Of a stretch of DNA of 64,000 nt, positions 37,485-44,928 are shown piece after piece. The stretch is from positions 76,323-140,322 of the forward strand of contig NZ_JARDJI010000011.1 in assembly GCF_039907765.1 (NCBI RefSeq), in the 5' to 3' direction. Source of the DNA: Aminobacter sp039907765 (GTDB lineage: Bacteria; Pseudomonadota; Alphaproteobacteria; Rhizobiales; Rhizobiaceae). The translations under genes were made by a program, and so were the position numbers. How positions within the stretch are numbered: position 1 is the stretch's first letter; every line of letters starts with the position of its first letter. The notes under the pieces were generated by a model. That model searched no databases and had not been told where the DNA came from. It worked only from the letters and a program-made list of their open reading frames with translations.

Positions 37485-38396
37485 ATGTCATTTTCGATCC
37501 GTAGCGCCTCGCTTGCCCGTCTCGGGCTGGCGGCGAGCCTTATTGCGTTGACTGCCTTTCCCCTCGCGGCGCAGGAAGCCGCTCCCGCTGCACCGGCCGC
37601 CGCGGCGGCCGCTCCGGTAGACCCGACCAAGGTCGTTGCGACCGTCAACGGCCAGGACATCACCGAGGCCGACATCACGCTGGCCGAATCCGATCTCGGC
37701 GCCCAGTTCGGCCGCCTGCCCCCGGAACAGCGCCGCGCCGCCGCGCTGTCGTCGATCATCGAGATCCGTCTGCTCGCCGCCCAGGCCGCGGAGAAGGGTC
37801 TCGACAAGGACGCCGAGTTCCAGCGCCGCATGGCCTTCCTCACCCAGCGCGCCCTGCACGGCGAGATGGTCGAGAAGGAAGTGGCCGGCAAGCTGACCGA
37901 TGCCGACATCCGCGCCCGCTACGACAAGGAGATCGCAGCCCAGCCGCCGGTCAACGAGGTCCACGCCCGCCACATCCTGGTCAAGACCAAGGAAGAGGCC
38001 GAGGCGATCATCAAGAAGCTGGACGGCGGCGAGGACTTCCAGAAGCTCGCCAATGAGAACACGACCGATCCGAGCGGCAAGAACAGCGGCGGCGACCTCG
38101 GCTATTTCGGCCCGGGCCAGATGGTGCCGGAATTCGAGAAGGCGGCGCTGGCGCTCGAAGTCGGCAAGTACACCAAGGAGCCGGTGCAGACCCAGTTCGG
38201 CTGGCACGTCATCAGGGTCGAGGACAAGCGCGCCCAGCAGCCGCCGGCCTTCGATCAGGTGAAGGAAGAGGTCAGGTCGCTGCTGATCCGCGAGAAGTAC
38301 ATCGAGCTGGTCAAGGGCATCCGCGGCGCGGCCAAGGTCGACATCGCCGATCCGGAGCTCAAGAAGGCGATAGAGGCGATCGAGGCCTCCAAGTAA
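37485..38396 (+). CDS. Periplasmic parvulin-type peptidyl-prolyl isomerase
   Basis: A 303-residue exported foldase. A signal peptide (to about residue 29, LTAFPLAAQ) is followed by a low-complexity Ala/Pro linker, a SurA-like N-terminal helical region (NGQDITEADITLAESDLG), and one PPIC rotamase domain: VHARHILVKTKEEAE, GGDLGYFGPGQMVPEFEKAAL, TQFGWHVIRVEDKR. It acts on outer-membrane or secreted proteins. The ATG at 37485 follows GGAGAGT. It is divergent from secA, which fits a protein-export neighbourhood. Confidence 0.93.
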   Translation: MSFSIRSASLARLGLAASLIALTAFPLAAQEAAPAAPAAAAAAPVDPTKVVATVNGQDITEADITLAESDLGAQFGRLPPEQRRAAALSSIIEIRLLAAQAAEKGLDKDAEFQRRMAFLTQRALHGEMVEKEVAGKLTDADIRARYDKEIAAQPPVNEVHARHILVKTKEEAEAIIKKLDGGEDFQKLANENTTDPSGKNSGGDLGYFGPGQMVPEFEKAALALEVGKYTKEPVQTQFGWHVIRVEDKRAQQPPAFDQVKEEVRSLLIREKYIELVKGIRGAAKVDIADPELKKAIEAIEASK

Positions 38397-38424
38397 GCCT
38401 GGCGATCTTCAGCCGACCCTCTCG

Positions 38425-38475
38425 GCCGTTGCCGCTCATCCCGGCCCTTCGATAGACTCAGGATGGGATGAGGGG
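38425..38475. repeat. Degenerate copy of the CTTCGACAAGCTCAGGATG repeat family
   Basis: CCTTCGATAGACTCAGGATGGGATGAGGGG resembles the arms of the element at 7058-7256 but no opposite arm is visible here. Confidence 0.4.
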
Positions 38476-38539
38476 CGGCGCGAACCGGTCAAGGTCGAGG
38501 GCGCTGGTAGGCCTTCAACGGTAAGATTTCCCAGCGAAC

Positions 38540-38570
38540 GGGCGGTGTCGGTCGACGCCGCCCTTTTTGT
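38540..38570 (+). terminator. Intrinsic terminator downstream of the parvulin gene
   Basis: An 11-bp stem with one mismatch (GGGCGGTGTCG opposite CGACGCCGCCC) is followed by TTTTTG on the plus strand. It lies just before the end of the convergent TetR gene. Confidence 0.75.
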
Positions 38571-38579
38571 TTGCCGATT

Positions 38580-39173
38580 TCACGCCTTGATGCCGTCGAC
38601 GATCATGCAAACCGCCCGCCGCAGCGTCGCGTCGTCCTCGTCCAGCCGGCCGGTGAGCAGGTGCACCCAGGCATAGGAGGCGACCATGTCGGCGACCTGC
38701 TCGGGGTCGACGCTGTCCGCCACCTCGCCGCGCGCCTTCGCCCGCTCGACCAGCTTGCCGGTGCGCGCCCGACGTCCTGCGGCGTAGCCGGCCAGCGCCT
38801 CGGCGGCGGCCGGGTCCGCCTGCGCCTCGGCCAGCAGCGACCGGAAGATGCCGCCCGACGGCGTCTGGCGCCAGTGGACGAAGAGGCTTTGCACGAAGCG
38901 GAACAGGTCTTCCTCGATGTTGCCGGTGTCGGGATAGTCGACGTCGCGCTTCTGGCGCTGGTACACATCGAGCAGAAGCGCCGCCTTGCTCGGCCACCAG
39001 CGATAGATCGTCGGCTTGCCCGCGCGGGCACGGCGCGCCACGGCCTCGATCGAGAAGCCGGCATGGCCGTTCTCGACCAGCACGGCCTCGGCCGCCTCGA
39101 GGATCGCCTCCGAGCTCTCGAGGCTGCGCCTGGCGCCCACCGATCTCCGTGCCGCTTCCGTTTCCGCGTTCAT
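38580..39173 (-). CDS. TetR-family transcriptional repressor
   Basis: A 197-residue TetR regulator. The N-terminal HTH (about residues 16-62) reads AILEAAEAVLVENGHAGFSIEAVARRARAGKPTIYRWWPSKAALLLDVY; the C-terminal ligand domain is of the TetR_C_11-like kind (SGGIFRSLLAEAQADPAAAEAL). It is divergent from a 77-codon membrane-protein gene, with perfect palindromes in the gap, so it probably represses that gene and itself. The ATG at 39173 follows GGAG; longer in-frame starts overlap the operators. Confidence 0.93.
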   Translation of the reverse strand: MNAETEAARRSVGARRSLESSEAILEAAEAVLVENGHAGFSIEAVARRARAGKPTIYRWWPSKAALLLDVYQRQKRDVDYPDTGNIEEDLFRFVQSLFVHWRQTPSGGIFRSLLAEAQADPAAAEALAGYAAGRRARTGKLVERAKARGEVADSVDPEQVADMVASYAWVHLLTGRLDEDDATLRRAVCMIVDGIKA

Positions 39174-39209
39174 CTCTTTCTCCGTCTTCGCCCGACCATA
39201 CATCACCTC

Positions 39210-39239
39210 TTGACGAAACGAAACGGACCGTTTTATATA
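39210..39239 (+). promoter_or_regulatory. Promoter of the small membrane-protein gene
   Basis: TTGACG (39210-39215) and TATATA (39234-39239) with 18 bases between; the -10 box overlaps the edge of the second TetR palindrome. Confidence 0.7.
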
Positions 39240-39254
39240 ACGAAACGTTTCGTT
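39221..39254. promoter_or_regulatory. Twin palindromic TetR operators
   Basis: AAACGG-A-CCGTTT (39221-39233) and the perfect 16-base palindrome AACGAAACGTTTCGTT (39239-39254) flank the -10 region. Both share the half-site AACG(G/A). The placement is that of a repressor blocking RNA polymerase. Confidence 0.7.
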
Positions 39255-39271
39255 CCGATGGAGATTGAAAA

Positions 39272-39505
39272 ATGACAGCTTCCGCAACCCGCTTCTCCCG
39301 TCCGCGCTTCGCCCTCATGGTCATGCTCGGCGTCTATCCGCTGATCACCGGGCTCCTCTACCTCGTCATGCCGCTGACAGAGGGCTGGTCCACCTGGCAG
39401 CGCACGCTGGTGATCGTGCCGATCATGGTCGGCATGATGGTCTGGGGCCTGATCCCGGGCGTCCAGCGCCTGTTCCGCGGCTTCCTCAATCCGGCGGTGA
39501 ATTGA
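39272..39505 (+). CDS. Small membrane protein, likely TetR-controlled
   Basis: A 77-residue protein with two hydrophobic segments (about residues 13-33 and 46-62) and a basic C-terminal stretch QRLFRGFLNPAVN. I do not recognise a family. It has a GGAGATTG ribosome site, a clear promoter and operators in front, and a divergent TetR gene, a set-up seen for small efflux or stress proteins. It probably responds to whatever ligand the TetR protein senses. Confidence 0.8.
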   Translation: MTASATRFSRPRFALMVMLGVYPLITGLLYLVMPLTEGWSTWQRTLVIVPIMVGMMVWGLIPGVQRLFRGFLNPAVN

Positions 39506-39611
39506 GGGCGTGGCCCACGTCTTCGTGAGGCGAAACGCCTTGCGAAGCCTCGCGCTATCGGGCAAACGGTGCCGACCTTAACCGTTTTCCCGAGCCCGCA
39601 GAGGTTCCCTG

Positions 39612-40853
39612 ATGTCGACCGCCGTTTCCCCGCTCGCACCGAAGAAGTACCCCAAGATGCCCGCCATCGAAGGCGTGCGCATCGCCACCGCCGAGGCGGG
39701 CATCAAGTACAAGGGCCGCACCGACGTTCTGGCCATGGTGTTCGACGCGGGAACCGCCGCCGCCGGCGTCTTCACCCGCTCCAAGTGCCCCTCTGCGCCG
39801 GTCGATTTCTGCCGCCAGAACCTTTCGGGCGGCAAGGCGCGCATCCTGGTGGTCAATTCCGGCAACGCCAATGCCTTCACCGGCAAGAAGGGCCGCGAGA
39901 CCACCTCGATGACCGGCGAGGCCGCTTCCAAGGCGGCCGGCTGCACGTCGAACGAGGTGTTCCTCGCCTCCACCGGCGTGATCGGCGAACCGCTCGACGC
40001 CGGCAAGTTCAGCCATCTGCTGTCCGGCATGGTCAAGGACGCCAGGCCCGACCAGTGGACCGAGGCCGCCAAGGCGATCATGACCACCGACACCTATCCC
40101 AAGGTGGTCACCGCGACCGTCAAGCTCGGCGACACTGATGTCATCATCAACGGCATCGCCAAGGGCGCCGGCATGATCGCGCCCGACATGGCGACCATGC
40201 TCTCCTTCGTCGCCACCGACGCGCCGATCGCTCCCGAGGTGCTGCAGGACATGCTGTCGCGCGGCACCGCCAAGACCTTCAATGCGGTCACCGTCGACAG
40301 CGACACCTCGACCTCCGACACGCTGATGCTGTTCGCCACCGGTGCGGCGGCCAGGCGCGGCGCGCCCAGGATCACCGACCCCAAGGACGCGCGCCTCGGC
40401 GCCTTCCGCCGGGCGCTCAACAAGATGCTGAAGTCGCTCGCCGTCCAGGTGGTGCGCGACGGCGAGGGCGCGCGCAAGCAGATCGAGGTCACCGTCACCG
40501 GCGCCAGGTCGGCGCGTTCGGCCAAGCGCATCGCGCTGTCGATCGCCAATTCGCCGCTGGTCAAGACCGCGGTCGCCGGCGAGGACGCCAACTGGGGCCG
40601 CGTCGTCATGGCCGTCGGCAAGGCCGGCGAGCCGGCCGACCGCGACCTCCTGTCGATCTGGTTCGGCGACAACCGCCTCGCCCACAATGGCGAGCGCGAC
40701 CCGAACTATTCGGAGGCGGCGACGTCGGCCTACATGAAGCGCGACAGCATCGTCATCCGCGCCGACATCGGCGTTGGTCGCGGCAAGGCCACGGTGTGGA
40801 CCTGCGACCTGACCAAGGAATATGTTGCCATCAACGGCGACTACCGGAGCTGA
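39612..40853 (+). CDS. argJ: Arginine biosynthesis bifunctional protein ArgJ
   Basis: Ornithine acetyltransferase of the recycling arginine pathway, often also with N-acetylglutamate synthase activity; 413 residues. It cleaves itself before a Thr in the motif GMIAPDMATMLSF, making alpha and beta chains; other motifs are STGVIGEPL, NSGNANAFTG and VTVDSDTSTSDTLMLFATG. The last residues GDYRS are typical. With argH at 9.0 kb the window holds two arginine genes, but they are not adjacent. It leads argJ-GNAT-mutT on the plus strand. Confidence 0.97.
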   Translation: MSTAVSPLAPKKYPKMPAIEGVRIATAEAGIKYKGRTDVLAMVFDAGTAAAGVFTRSKCPSAPVDFCRQNLSGGKARILVVNSGNANAFTGKKGRETTSMTGEAASKAAGCTSNEVFLASTGVIGEPLDAGKFSHLLSGMVKDARPDQWTEAAKAIMTTDTYPKVVTATVKLGDTDVIINGIAKGAGMIAPDMATMLSFVATDAPIAPEVLQDMLSRGTAKTFNAVTVDSDTSTSDTLMLFATGAAARRGAPRITDPKDARLGAFRRALNKMLKSLAVQVVRDGEGARKQIEVTVTGARSARSAKRIALSIANSPLVKTAVAGEDANWGRVVMAVGKAGEPADRDLLSIWFGDNRLAHNGERDPNYSEAATSAYMKRDSIVIRADIGVGRGKATVWTCDLTKEYVAINGDYRS

Positions 40854-40860
40854 CGGTCAC

Positions 40861-41634
40861 GTGAACCAGAACTATCCGTCGCACAAGCTCGCGACCGTCC
40901 GGCGCTACGAGGCGGCGGGCTTTCGCGCATGGCCGGCGGCGGCCGTCCACTATGACGGCACCTGGCTCGTCCGGTTGACCGCCGGCCACCCGGCCAAGCG
41001 GCTGAACTCGGTCAATCCGCTCGACCCGGCCGACGTGCGCAACATCCCCGACCGCATCGCCCGCGCCAACCGGCGCTTCGAGGCCTATGGCCGGCCGCTC
41101 ACCTTCCGCATGTCGCCGCTGTCCGGCCCGGCGATCGCCGCCCATCTCGACCGCGAGCGCTGGAACGTCTTCTCGGAGTCGCTGGTCATGCGCCTGTCGC
41201 TCGACGACGGCGTCGTGGAGCACGCCATGGACCAGATCCCGCTCAAGGACATCGGCCGCTTCGTCAGCGCCTCGATGGCCGTGCACGGGCTGGACCCGTC
41301 GCTGCGTCCGGGCCTTTCGGAGATCATCGGCGCCATCCAGCCCGAAGCGGGCCTGTTCATCCTCGAGCAGGACGAGCAGCCGGTGACCACCGCCATCTGC
41401 GTCCACGACAACGACCTCGCCGGCCTGTTCGAGATCGCTACGACCGAGGCCGAGCGCGGCAAGGGCTTTGGCCGCCGGCTGATCCTGTCGTCGCTCAAAT
41501 GGGCGCGTCTTCGCGGCGCGCGTCAGGCCTGGCTGCAGGTCGAGGCAGGCAACGAGGATGCACTGCGCCTCTATCGCAAGATGGGCTTCAAGGAAGTCTA
41601 CCGCTACCACTATCGCCGTCCGCCGGAGGCCTGA
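40861..41634 (+). CDS. GNAT-family N-acetyltransferase
   Basis: A 257-residue protein with a C-terminal GNAT domain: IATTEAERGKGFGRRLILSSLKWARLRGARQAWLQVEAGNEDALRLYRKMGFKEVYRYHYR, where RGKGFGR is the acetyl-CoA pyrophosphate loop. The N-terminal half (YDGTWLVRLTAGHPAKRLNSVNPLDP) is conserved in rhizobial neighbours of argJ. Substrate unknown. It starts with GTG at 40861, 7 bases after argJ, so it is co-expressed. Confidence 0.9.
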   Translation: MNQNYPSHKLATVRRYEAAGFRAWPAAAVHYDGTWLVRLTAGHPAKRLNSVNPLDPADVRNIPDRIARANRRFEAYGRPLTFRMSPLSGPAIAAHLDRERWNVFSESLVMRLSLDDGVVEHAMDQIPLKDIGRFVSASMAVHGLDPSLRPGLSEIIGAIQPEAGLFILEQDEQPVTTAICVHDNDLAGLFEIATTEAERGKGFGRRLILSSLKWARLRGARQAWLQVEAGNEDALRLYRKMGFKEVYRYHYRRPPEA

Positions 41635-41635
41635 T

Positions 41636-42049
41636 TTGACCGACCAGGGAAAACGACTGCTGCTGGTGGCGGCCTGCGCGCTGGTGGACGCCGACGGCCG
41701 CGTGCTGCTCGCCCAGCGGCCCGAGGGCAAGCAGCTGGCCGGGCTGTGGGAATTTCCCGGCGGCAAGGTCGAGCCGGGGGAGACGCCGGAAGAGACCATC
41801 GTGCGCGAACTGCGCGAGGAGATCGGCGTCGAAACCAAGATCGCCTGTCTCGCCCCGCTCACCTTCGCCAGCCACACCTACGAGAGCTTCCATCTTTTGA
41901 TGCCGCTCTATGTCTGCCGCCGCTTCTGGGGTACGCCCGAGCCGAAGGAAGGGCAGGCGCTGAAGTGGGTGCGCCCGAAGCAGATGCGCGAATACCCCAT
42001 GCCGCCCGCGGACGAGCCGCTGATCCCCTTCCTCATCGATCTGCTCTGA
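41636..42049 (+). CDS. mutT: MutT-type (8-oxo-dGTP) Nudix pyrophosphohydrolase
   Basis: A 137-residue Nudix hydrolase. The Nudix box is GGKVEPGETPEETIVRELREEIGV (about residues 38-61), with the substrate-side segment LLLAQRPEGKQLAGLWEFPGGK typical of MutT. It removes oxidised dGTP from the pool. The start is TTG at 41636 behind GGAGG that lies inside the end of the GNAT gene; there is no usable ATG. It is the last of the argJ unit and is followed by a nested palindromic repeat. Confidence 0.9.
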   Translation: MTDQGKRLLLVAACALVDADGRVLLAQRPEGKQLAGLWEFPGGKVEPGETPEETIVRELREEIGVETKIACLAPLTFASHTYESFHLLMPLYVCRRFWGTPEPKEGQALKWVRPKQMREYPMPPADEPLIPFLIDLL

Positions 42050-42061
42050 AAAGTTGATCCT

Positions 42062-42109
42062 GCGCATCGTACTTGCCGAAAATCGCATCGATTTTCAGGG
42101 GCGATGCGC
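42062..42109. repeat. Nested palindromic repeat after mutT
   Basis: The outer arms GCGCATCG / CGATGCGC enclose a perfect 8-bp inner hairpin GAAAATCG-CAT-CGATTTTC. A related element lies at 43775-43824. It may end the argJ-GNAT-mutT transcript. Confidence 0.7.
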
Positions 42110-42199
42110 CGGGCCAGCGTTAAGGCAAAGTTTATCCAATCGTGAAATGTTGAACTGCCGCCGGCTGCCTCGGCGTGCGTCGACACGAATTCGCGGGGG

Positions 42200-42523
42200 A
42201 TGCTGCCTGTGCAGGCCGACAAGGAGTGGGACCTCATCCGGCCCGAACGCCAGTCCTCGGCAAGCCGGGCGCGCGCGGGCATCCTGCGGGTCACCCTGCT
42301 GTTCGGCCTGGTTGCGGTGGCGCTCGCCCTGATCGTCACGCCCATGCTCGAGCAGCGCATCCGCCCGCAGATCGGCCAGCTGCGCTTCGACGGGCTCGAC
42401 TACACCGCCACGGGTTCCATTCGCCGCAACGTCGGCTACACCGTGCGCCGCAGCGTGCTGCAGGGGTCGCCGCAATCGGTCTGCATCATCCGCGACAACG
42501 GCCTGCGCAGCGGCGCGTGCTGA
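42200..42523 (+). CDS. Hypothetical protein with one membrane anchor
   Basis: A 107-residue protein with one hydrophobic segment (about residues 28-47, ILRVTLLFGLVAVALALIV) and a soluble C-terminal part containing two Cys (SVCIIRDNGLRSGAC). No family recognised. The ATG at 42200 follows a G-rich site. It has codon usage like its neighbours and precedes the Flp pilin gene by 112 bases. Confidence 0.7.
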   Translation: MLPVQADKEWDLIRPERQSSASRARAGILRVTLLFGLVAVALALIVTPMLEQRIRPQIGQLRFDGLDYTATGSIRRNVGYTVRRSVLQGSPQSVCIIRDNGLRSGAC

Positions 42524-42635
42524 ACGTTCGGGCGTGGCGGCCGCAGGCTTCATCGCCCGTTAATGCTAAGCCGTTAACCTTTCTTAATCTGTGGCCGCTA
42601 CGGTCTGATACCAACATGACGGGTGGACGCGACCG

Positions 42636-42809
42636 ATGATCTGGCGATTCCTGAAGGACGAAAGCGGTGCCACGGCCATTGAATATGGCTTGATCGCGAC
42701 GCTGATCGCCGTGGCGATCGTCGGCGGCTTTTCGCAGCTGGCCAGTCAGCTCCAGACGCTCTGGGGCGACAACAACAGCGACATCCAGCAGGGCCTGAAC
42801 AGGAACTAG
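42636..42809 (+). CDS. Flp-family type IVb pilin
   Basis: A 57-residue class IVb prepilin with the Flp signature GATAIEYGLIATLIAVAIV at about residues 11-29: a Gly before the cleavage site, the Glu at +5 of the mature chain and a hydrophobic stem. A short basic leader (MIWRFLKDES) precedes it. Flp pilins build thin adhesive pili exported by the Tad system. No tad or cpa genes are within the window, so the gene is an orphan here. It is too short for many gene finders. Confidence 0.85.
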   Translation: MIWRFLKDESGATAIEYGLIATLIAVAIVGGFSQLASQLQTLWGDNNSDIQQGLNRN

Positions 42810-42810
42810 G

Positions 42811-43674
42811 CTACTTCTTGCCGAGCACCTTGGCGAGCGACACCTGCGCGGAGCCGGGCTTGAGCGGTTTCTGCTGCGAGGGGTCCGGCGCCCAGCCCGA
42901 CAGCCACACGAACGAGAAGCTCGCGCGCACCCGCCCGTCCGGGTCGGAGAAGCGTTCCGCATAGATCTCCGCCGCGCGCTGGAACAGCCGCCGCGTCGCC
43001 GGCTTTTTCGAGCGGTCGGCGAGCGCCGAGGTCGCGCCCATGGCTCTCAGGTCGGCCAGAAGCCCGAACATGGTATCGTAGCGCACCGTCACCGTCTCGA
43101 CGTCCGCCACGGGCAGGGCGAAGCCAGCCCGCTGCAACAGCGCGCCGGCGTCGCGCACGTCGGTGAACGGGATGACGCGCGGGCTGGCGCCGCCGCTGAT
43201 TTCGGTCTCCGCCGCCAGCAGGCTCTCGCGCAGCTCCACGAGCGTGCCCGTACCGGCCATGACGGCGAGGAACAGCCCGTCGGGCCTGAGCGCGCGCCTG
43301 ATCTGGATCAGCTGGCCCGGGATGTCGTTGGCCTCCTGCAGCGAAAGCAGCGATACGGCGAGGTCGATGCTCGCCGGCTCCAGCGCGACCGTGTCGACGT
43401 CGGAGACGATGCCGGGGCCGCCGCCGAGGAAGGCCGCATCTGCCTCCACCCGAACCACCTCGGCCGCCTTGCCGCTGGCAGCCAGGACCGTCGCCGCCGC
43501 CGGGCTGTGGCAGAAGATCGCCGCCGCCCGCTCGAACCTGCGATCGACCGTCGCCAGCCGTTCGGCCAGGTCGTCGGCCGCCCGCGTCATCAGGAAATCC
43601 GCGCCCGGCACGTTCCGCATCAGCGCGCGGCGGCGATGCGCGGTCACGAGGCTGGCGTCGAAGATCGCTTGCAC
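42811..43674 (-). CDS. SAM-dependent methyltransferase (BioC/NDUFAF5-like)
   Basis: A 287-residue class I methyltransferase of the group that includes human NDUFAF5. It opens VQAIFDASLVTAHRRRALMRNVPGADFLMTRAADDLAERLATV, a family hallmark, and has LSLLSLQEANDIPGQLIQIRRALRPDGLFLAVMAG. NDUFAF5 modifies complex I subunit NDUFS7 in mitochondria; a like role in bacteria is not shown. Start GTG at 43674 gives the family N-terminus. It ends 1 base after the Flp gene, convergent with it. Confidence 0.85.
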   Translation of the reverse strand: MQAIFDASLVTAHRRRALMRNVPGADFLMTRAADDLAERLATVDRRFERAAAIFCHSPAAATVLAASGKAAEVVRVEADAAFLGGGPGIVSDVDTVALEPASIDLAVSLLSLQEANDIPGQLIQIRRALRPDGLFLAVMAGTGTLVELRESLLAAETEISGGASPRVIPFTDVRDAGALLQRAGFALPVADVETVTVRYDTMFGLLADLRAMGATSALADRSKKPATRRLFQRAAEIYAERFSDPDGRVRASFSFVWLSGWAPDPSQQKPLKPGSAQVSLAKVLGKK

Positions 43675-43774
43675 GTCCAAATTTCCTTTCGCCGGGTTTC
43701 TGCTATCGTCGCCCGGCCTGGAGCGCCGCGCGCCCTCTCGGACGCGCAAAGGACGCTCCGGCACTTTGAATTTT

Positions 43775-43824
43775 CGCATCGTGCCTTGCGAAAATCGATT
43801 CCGATCGTCGCAAGGCAGAATGCG
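43775..43824. repeat. Palindromic repeat at the comF start
   Basis: The arms CGCAT...GCCTTGCGA and TCGCAAGGC...ATGCG are inverted. It is related to the copy at 42062-42109 (shared GCGAAAATCGAT / CGCATCGT blocks). The ATG chosen for comF is inside the right arm. Confidence 0.7.
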
Positions 43825-44623
43825 GTGGGAAACCCTCGTGGCCGATCCGATGCCGGAGATCAAGAGCCTCGTCCATGCCGTCGCCGCCTGGCCGGCGCGG
43901 ATGCTGTTCCCGCCGGCCTGTGCCGGCTGCCGACGCCAGCTGGCCCAGCCCGGCGCGCTGTGCGGCGCCTGCTGGTCCGGGCTGCGTTTCATCGAGAAGC
44001 CGTGGTGCGAGGTGATGGGCACTCCCTTCAGCCACGATTTCGGGCCCGGCTTCCTGTCGGCAGAGGCGATCGCCAGCCCGCCGCCTTTCGCCCGCGCCCG
44101 CGCCGCCGTCGTCTATTCCGGCGTCGCCCGCCGCATGGTCCAGGGCCTCAAGTTCCAAGACCGCACCGATCTCGCGCCCTGGATGGCACGCTGGATGCTG
44201 CGCGCCGGCGCCGAGCTCGTCGCCGAGGCGGAGGTGGTCGTGCCGGTGCCGCTGCACTGGCGGCGCTTCCTGTGGCGGCAGTTCAACCAGTCTGCCGAAC
44301 TCGCCCGCAACGTGGCGTCGCTCTCCGGCCTGCCTTTCGCGCCCGGCGCGGTGCGGCGCGTCAGGCGCACGCGCCAGCAGGTCGGCCTCGGCCAGCGCCA
44401 ACGCGCCGAGAACGTCCGCGCCGCCTTCGCGGTGCCGCCGCGGGACGGAGATGCCATCCGCGGCCGGCGCGTGCTCGTCATCGACGACGTCTACACCACT
44501 GGTGCGACTGTTGCGGCGGTGACGCGGGCGCTGAGGAAGGGTGGGGCAGGTGCCGTCGACGTACTTACCTTCGCGCGCGTCCTGCCTGGGGACTTCCGGC
44601 CCGACGATACGGACACTATATAG
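43820..44623 (+). CDS. comF: ComF family protein (amidophosphoribosyltransferase-like)
   Basis: A 267-residue ComF protein. The zinc-type cysteines CAGCRRQL and CGACWSGL are near the N-terminus, and a phosphoribosyltransferase domain carries the PRPP loop RVLVIDDVYTTGAT and the QVGLGQRQRAENV substrate segment. Family members take part in natural transformation in some species, but are widespread beyond that. The ATG at 43820 lies inside a palindromic repeat; a second in-frame ATG at 43850 is a plausible true start. Confidence 0.88.
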   Translation: MRWETLVADPMPEIKSLVHAVAAWPARMLFPPACAGCRRQLAQPGALCGACWSGLRFIEKPWCEVMGTPFSHDFGPGFLSAEAIASPPPFARARAAVVYSGVARRMVQGLKFQDRTDLAPWMARWMLRAGAELVAEAEVVVPVPLHWRRFLWRQFNQSAELARNVASLSGLPFAPGAVRRVRRTRQQVGLGQRQRAENVRAAFAVPPRDGDAIRGRRVLVIDDVYTTGATVAAVTRALRKGGAGAVDVLTFARVLPGDFRPDDTDTI

Positions 44624-44649
44624 TCGGCCAGGGACAACAGGTTTTCATC

Positions 44650-44919
44650 ATGGTCGACGTCACTATCTATACCCGCATGATGTGCGGTTACTGCGCCGCT
44701 GCAAAGCGCCTTCTCGAACGCAAGGGCGTTGCATTCACCGAACATGACGCTAGCTTCTCGCCCGAACTTCGGCAGGAAATGGTGACGCGCGCCAAGGGCC
44801 GGGCAACCTTCCCGCAGATTTTCGTGGGCAGCGTGCATGTCGGCGGTTGCGACGACCTGCACGATCTCGACGCGCAGGGCCGCCTCGACGGCCTGTTGGC
44901 AACCGGTTCGCTAGGGTGA
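44650..44919 (+). CDS. grxC: Glutaredoxin 3
   Basis: A 89-residue dithiol glutaredoxin. The redox pair is MMCGYCAAAK (Cys12 and Cys15), followed by the cis-Pro RATFPQIFVGSVHVGG and the GCDD that binds glutathione. It reduces protein disulfides and supports ribonucleotide reductase. It lies 26 bases after comF and 9 before the nitrilase, and these genes probably form one unit. Confidence 0.94.
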   Translation: MVDVTIYTRMMCGYCAAAKRLLERKGVAFTEHDASFSPELRQEMVTRAKGRATFPQIFVGSVHVGGCDDLHDLDAQGRLDGLLATGSLG

Positions 44920-44928
44920 GGACGAGCG

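Noticed and set aside
42540..42600. CtrA-type TTAA-N7-TTAA site before the Flp gene
   Set aside because: TTAA clusters exist, but the spacings I count are 10 and 6, not 7, so I do not call a CtrA site.
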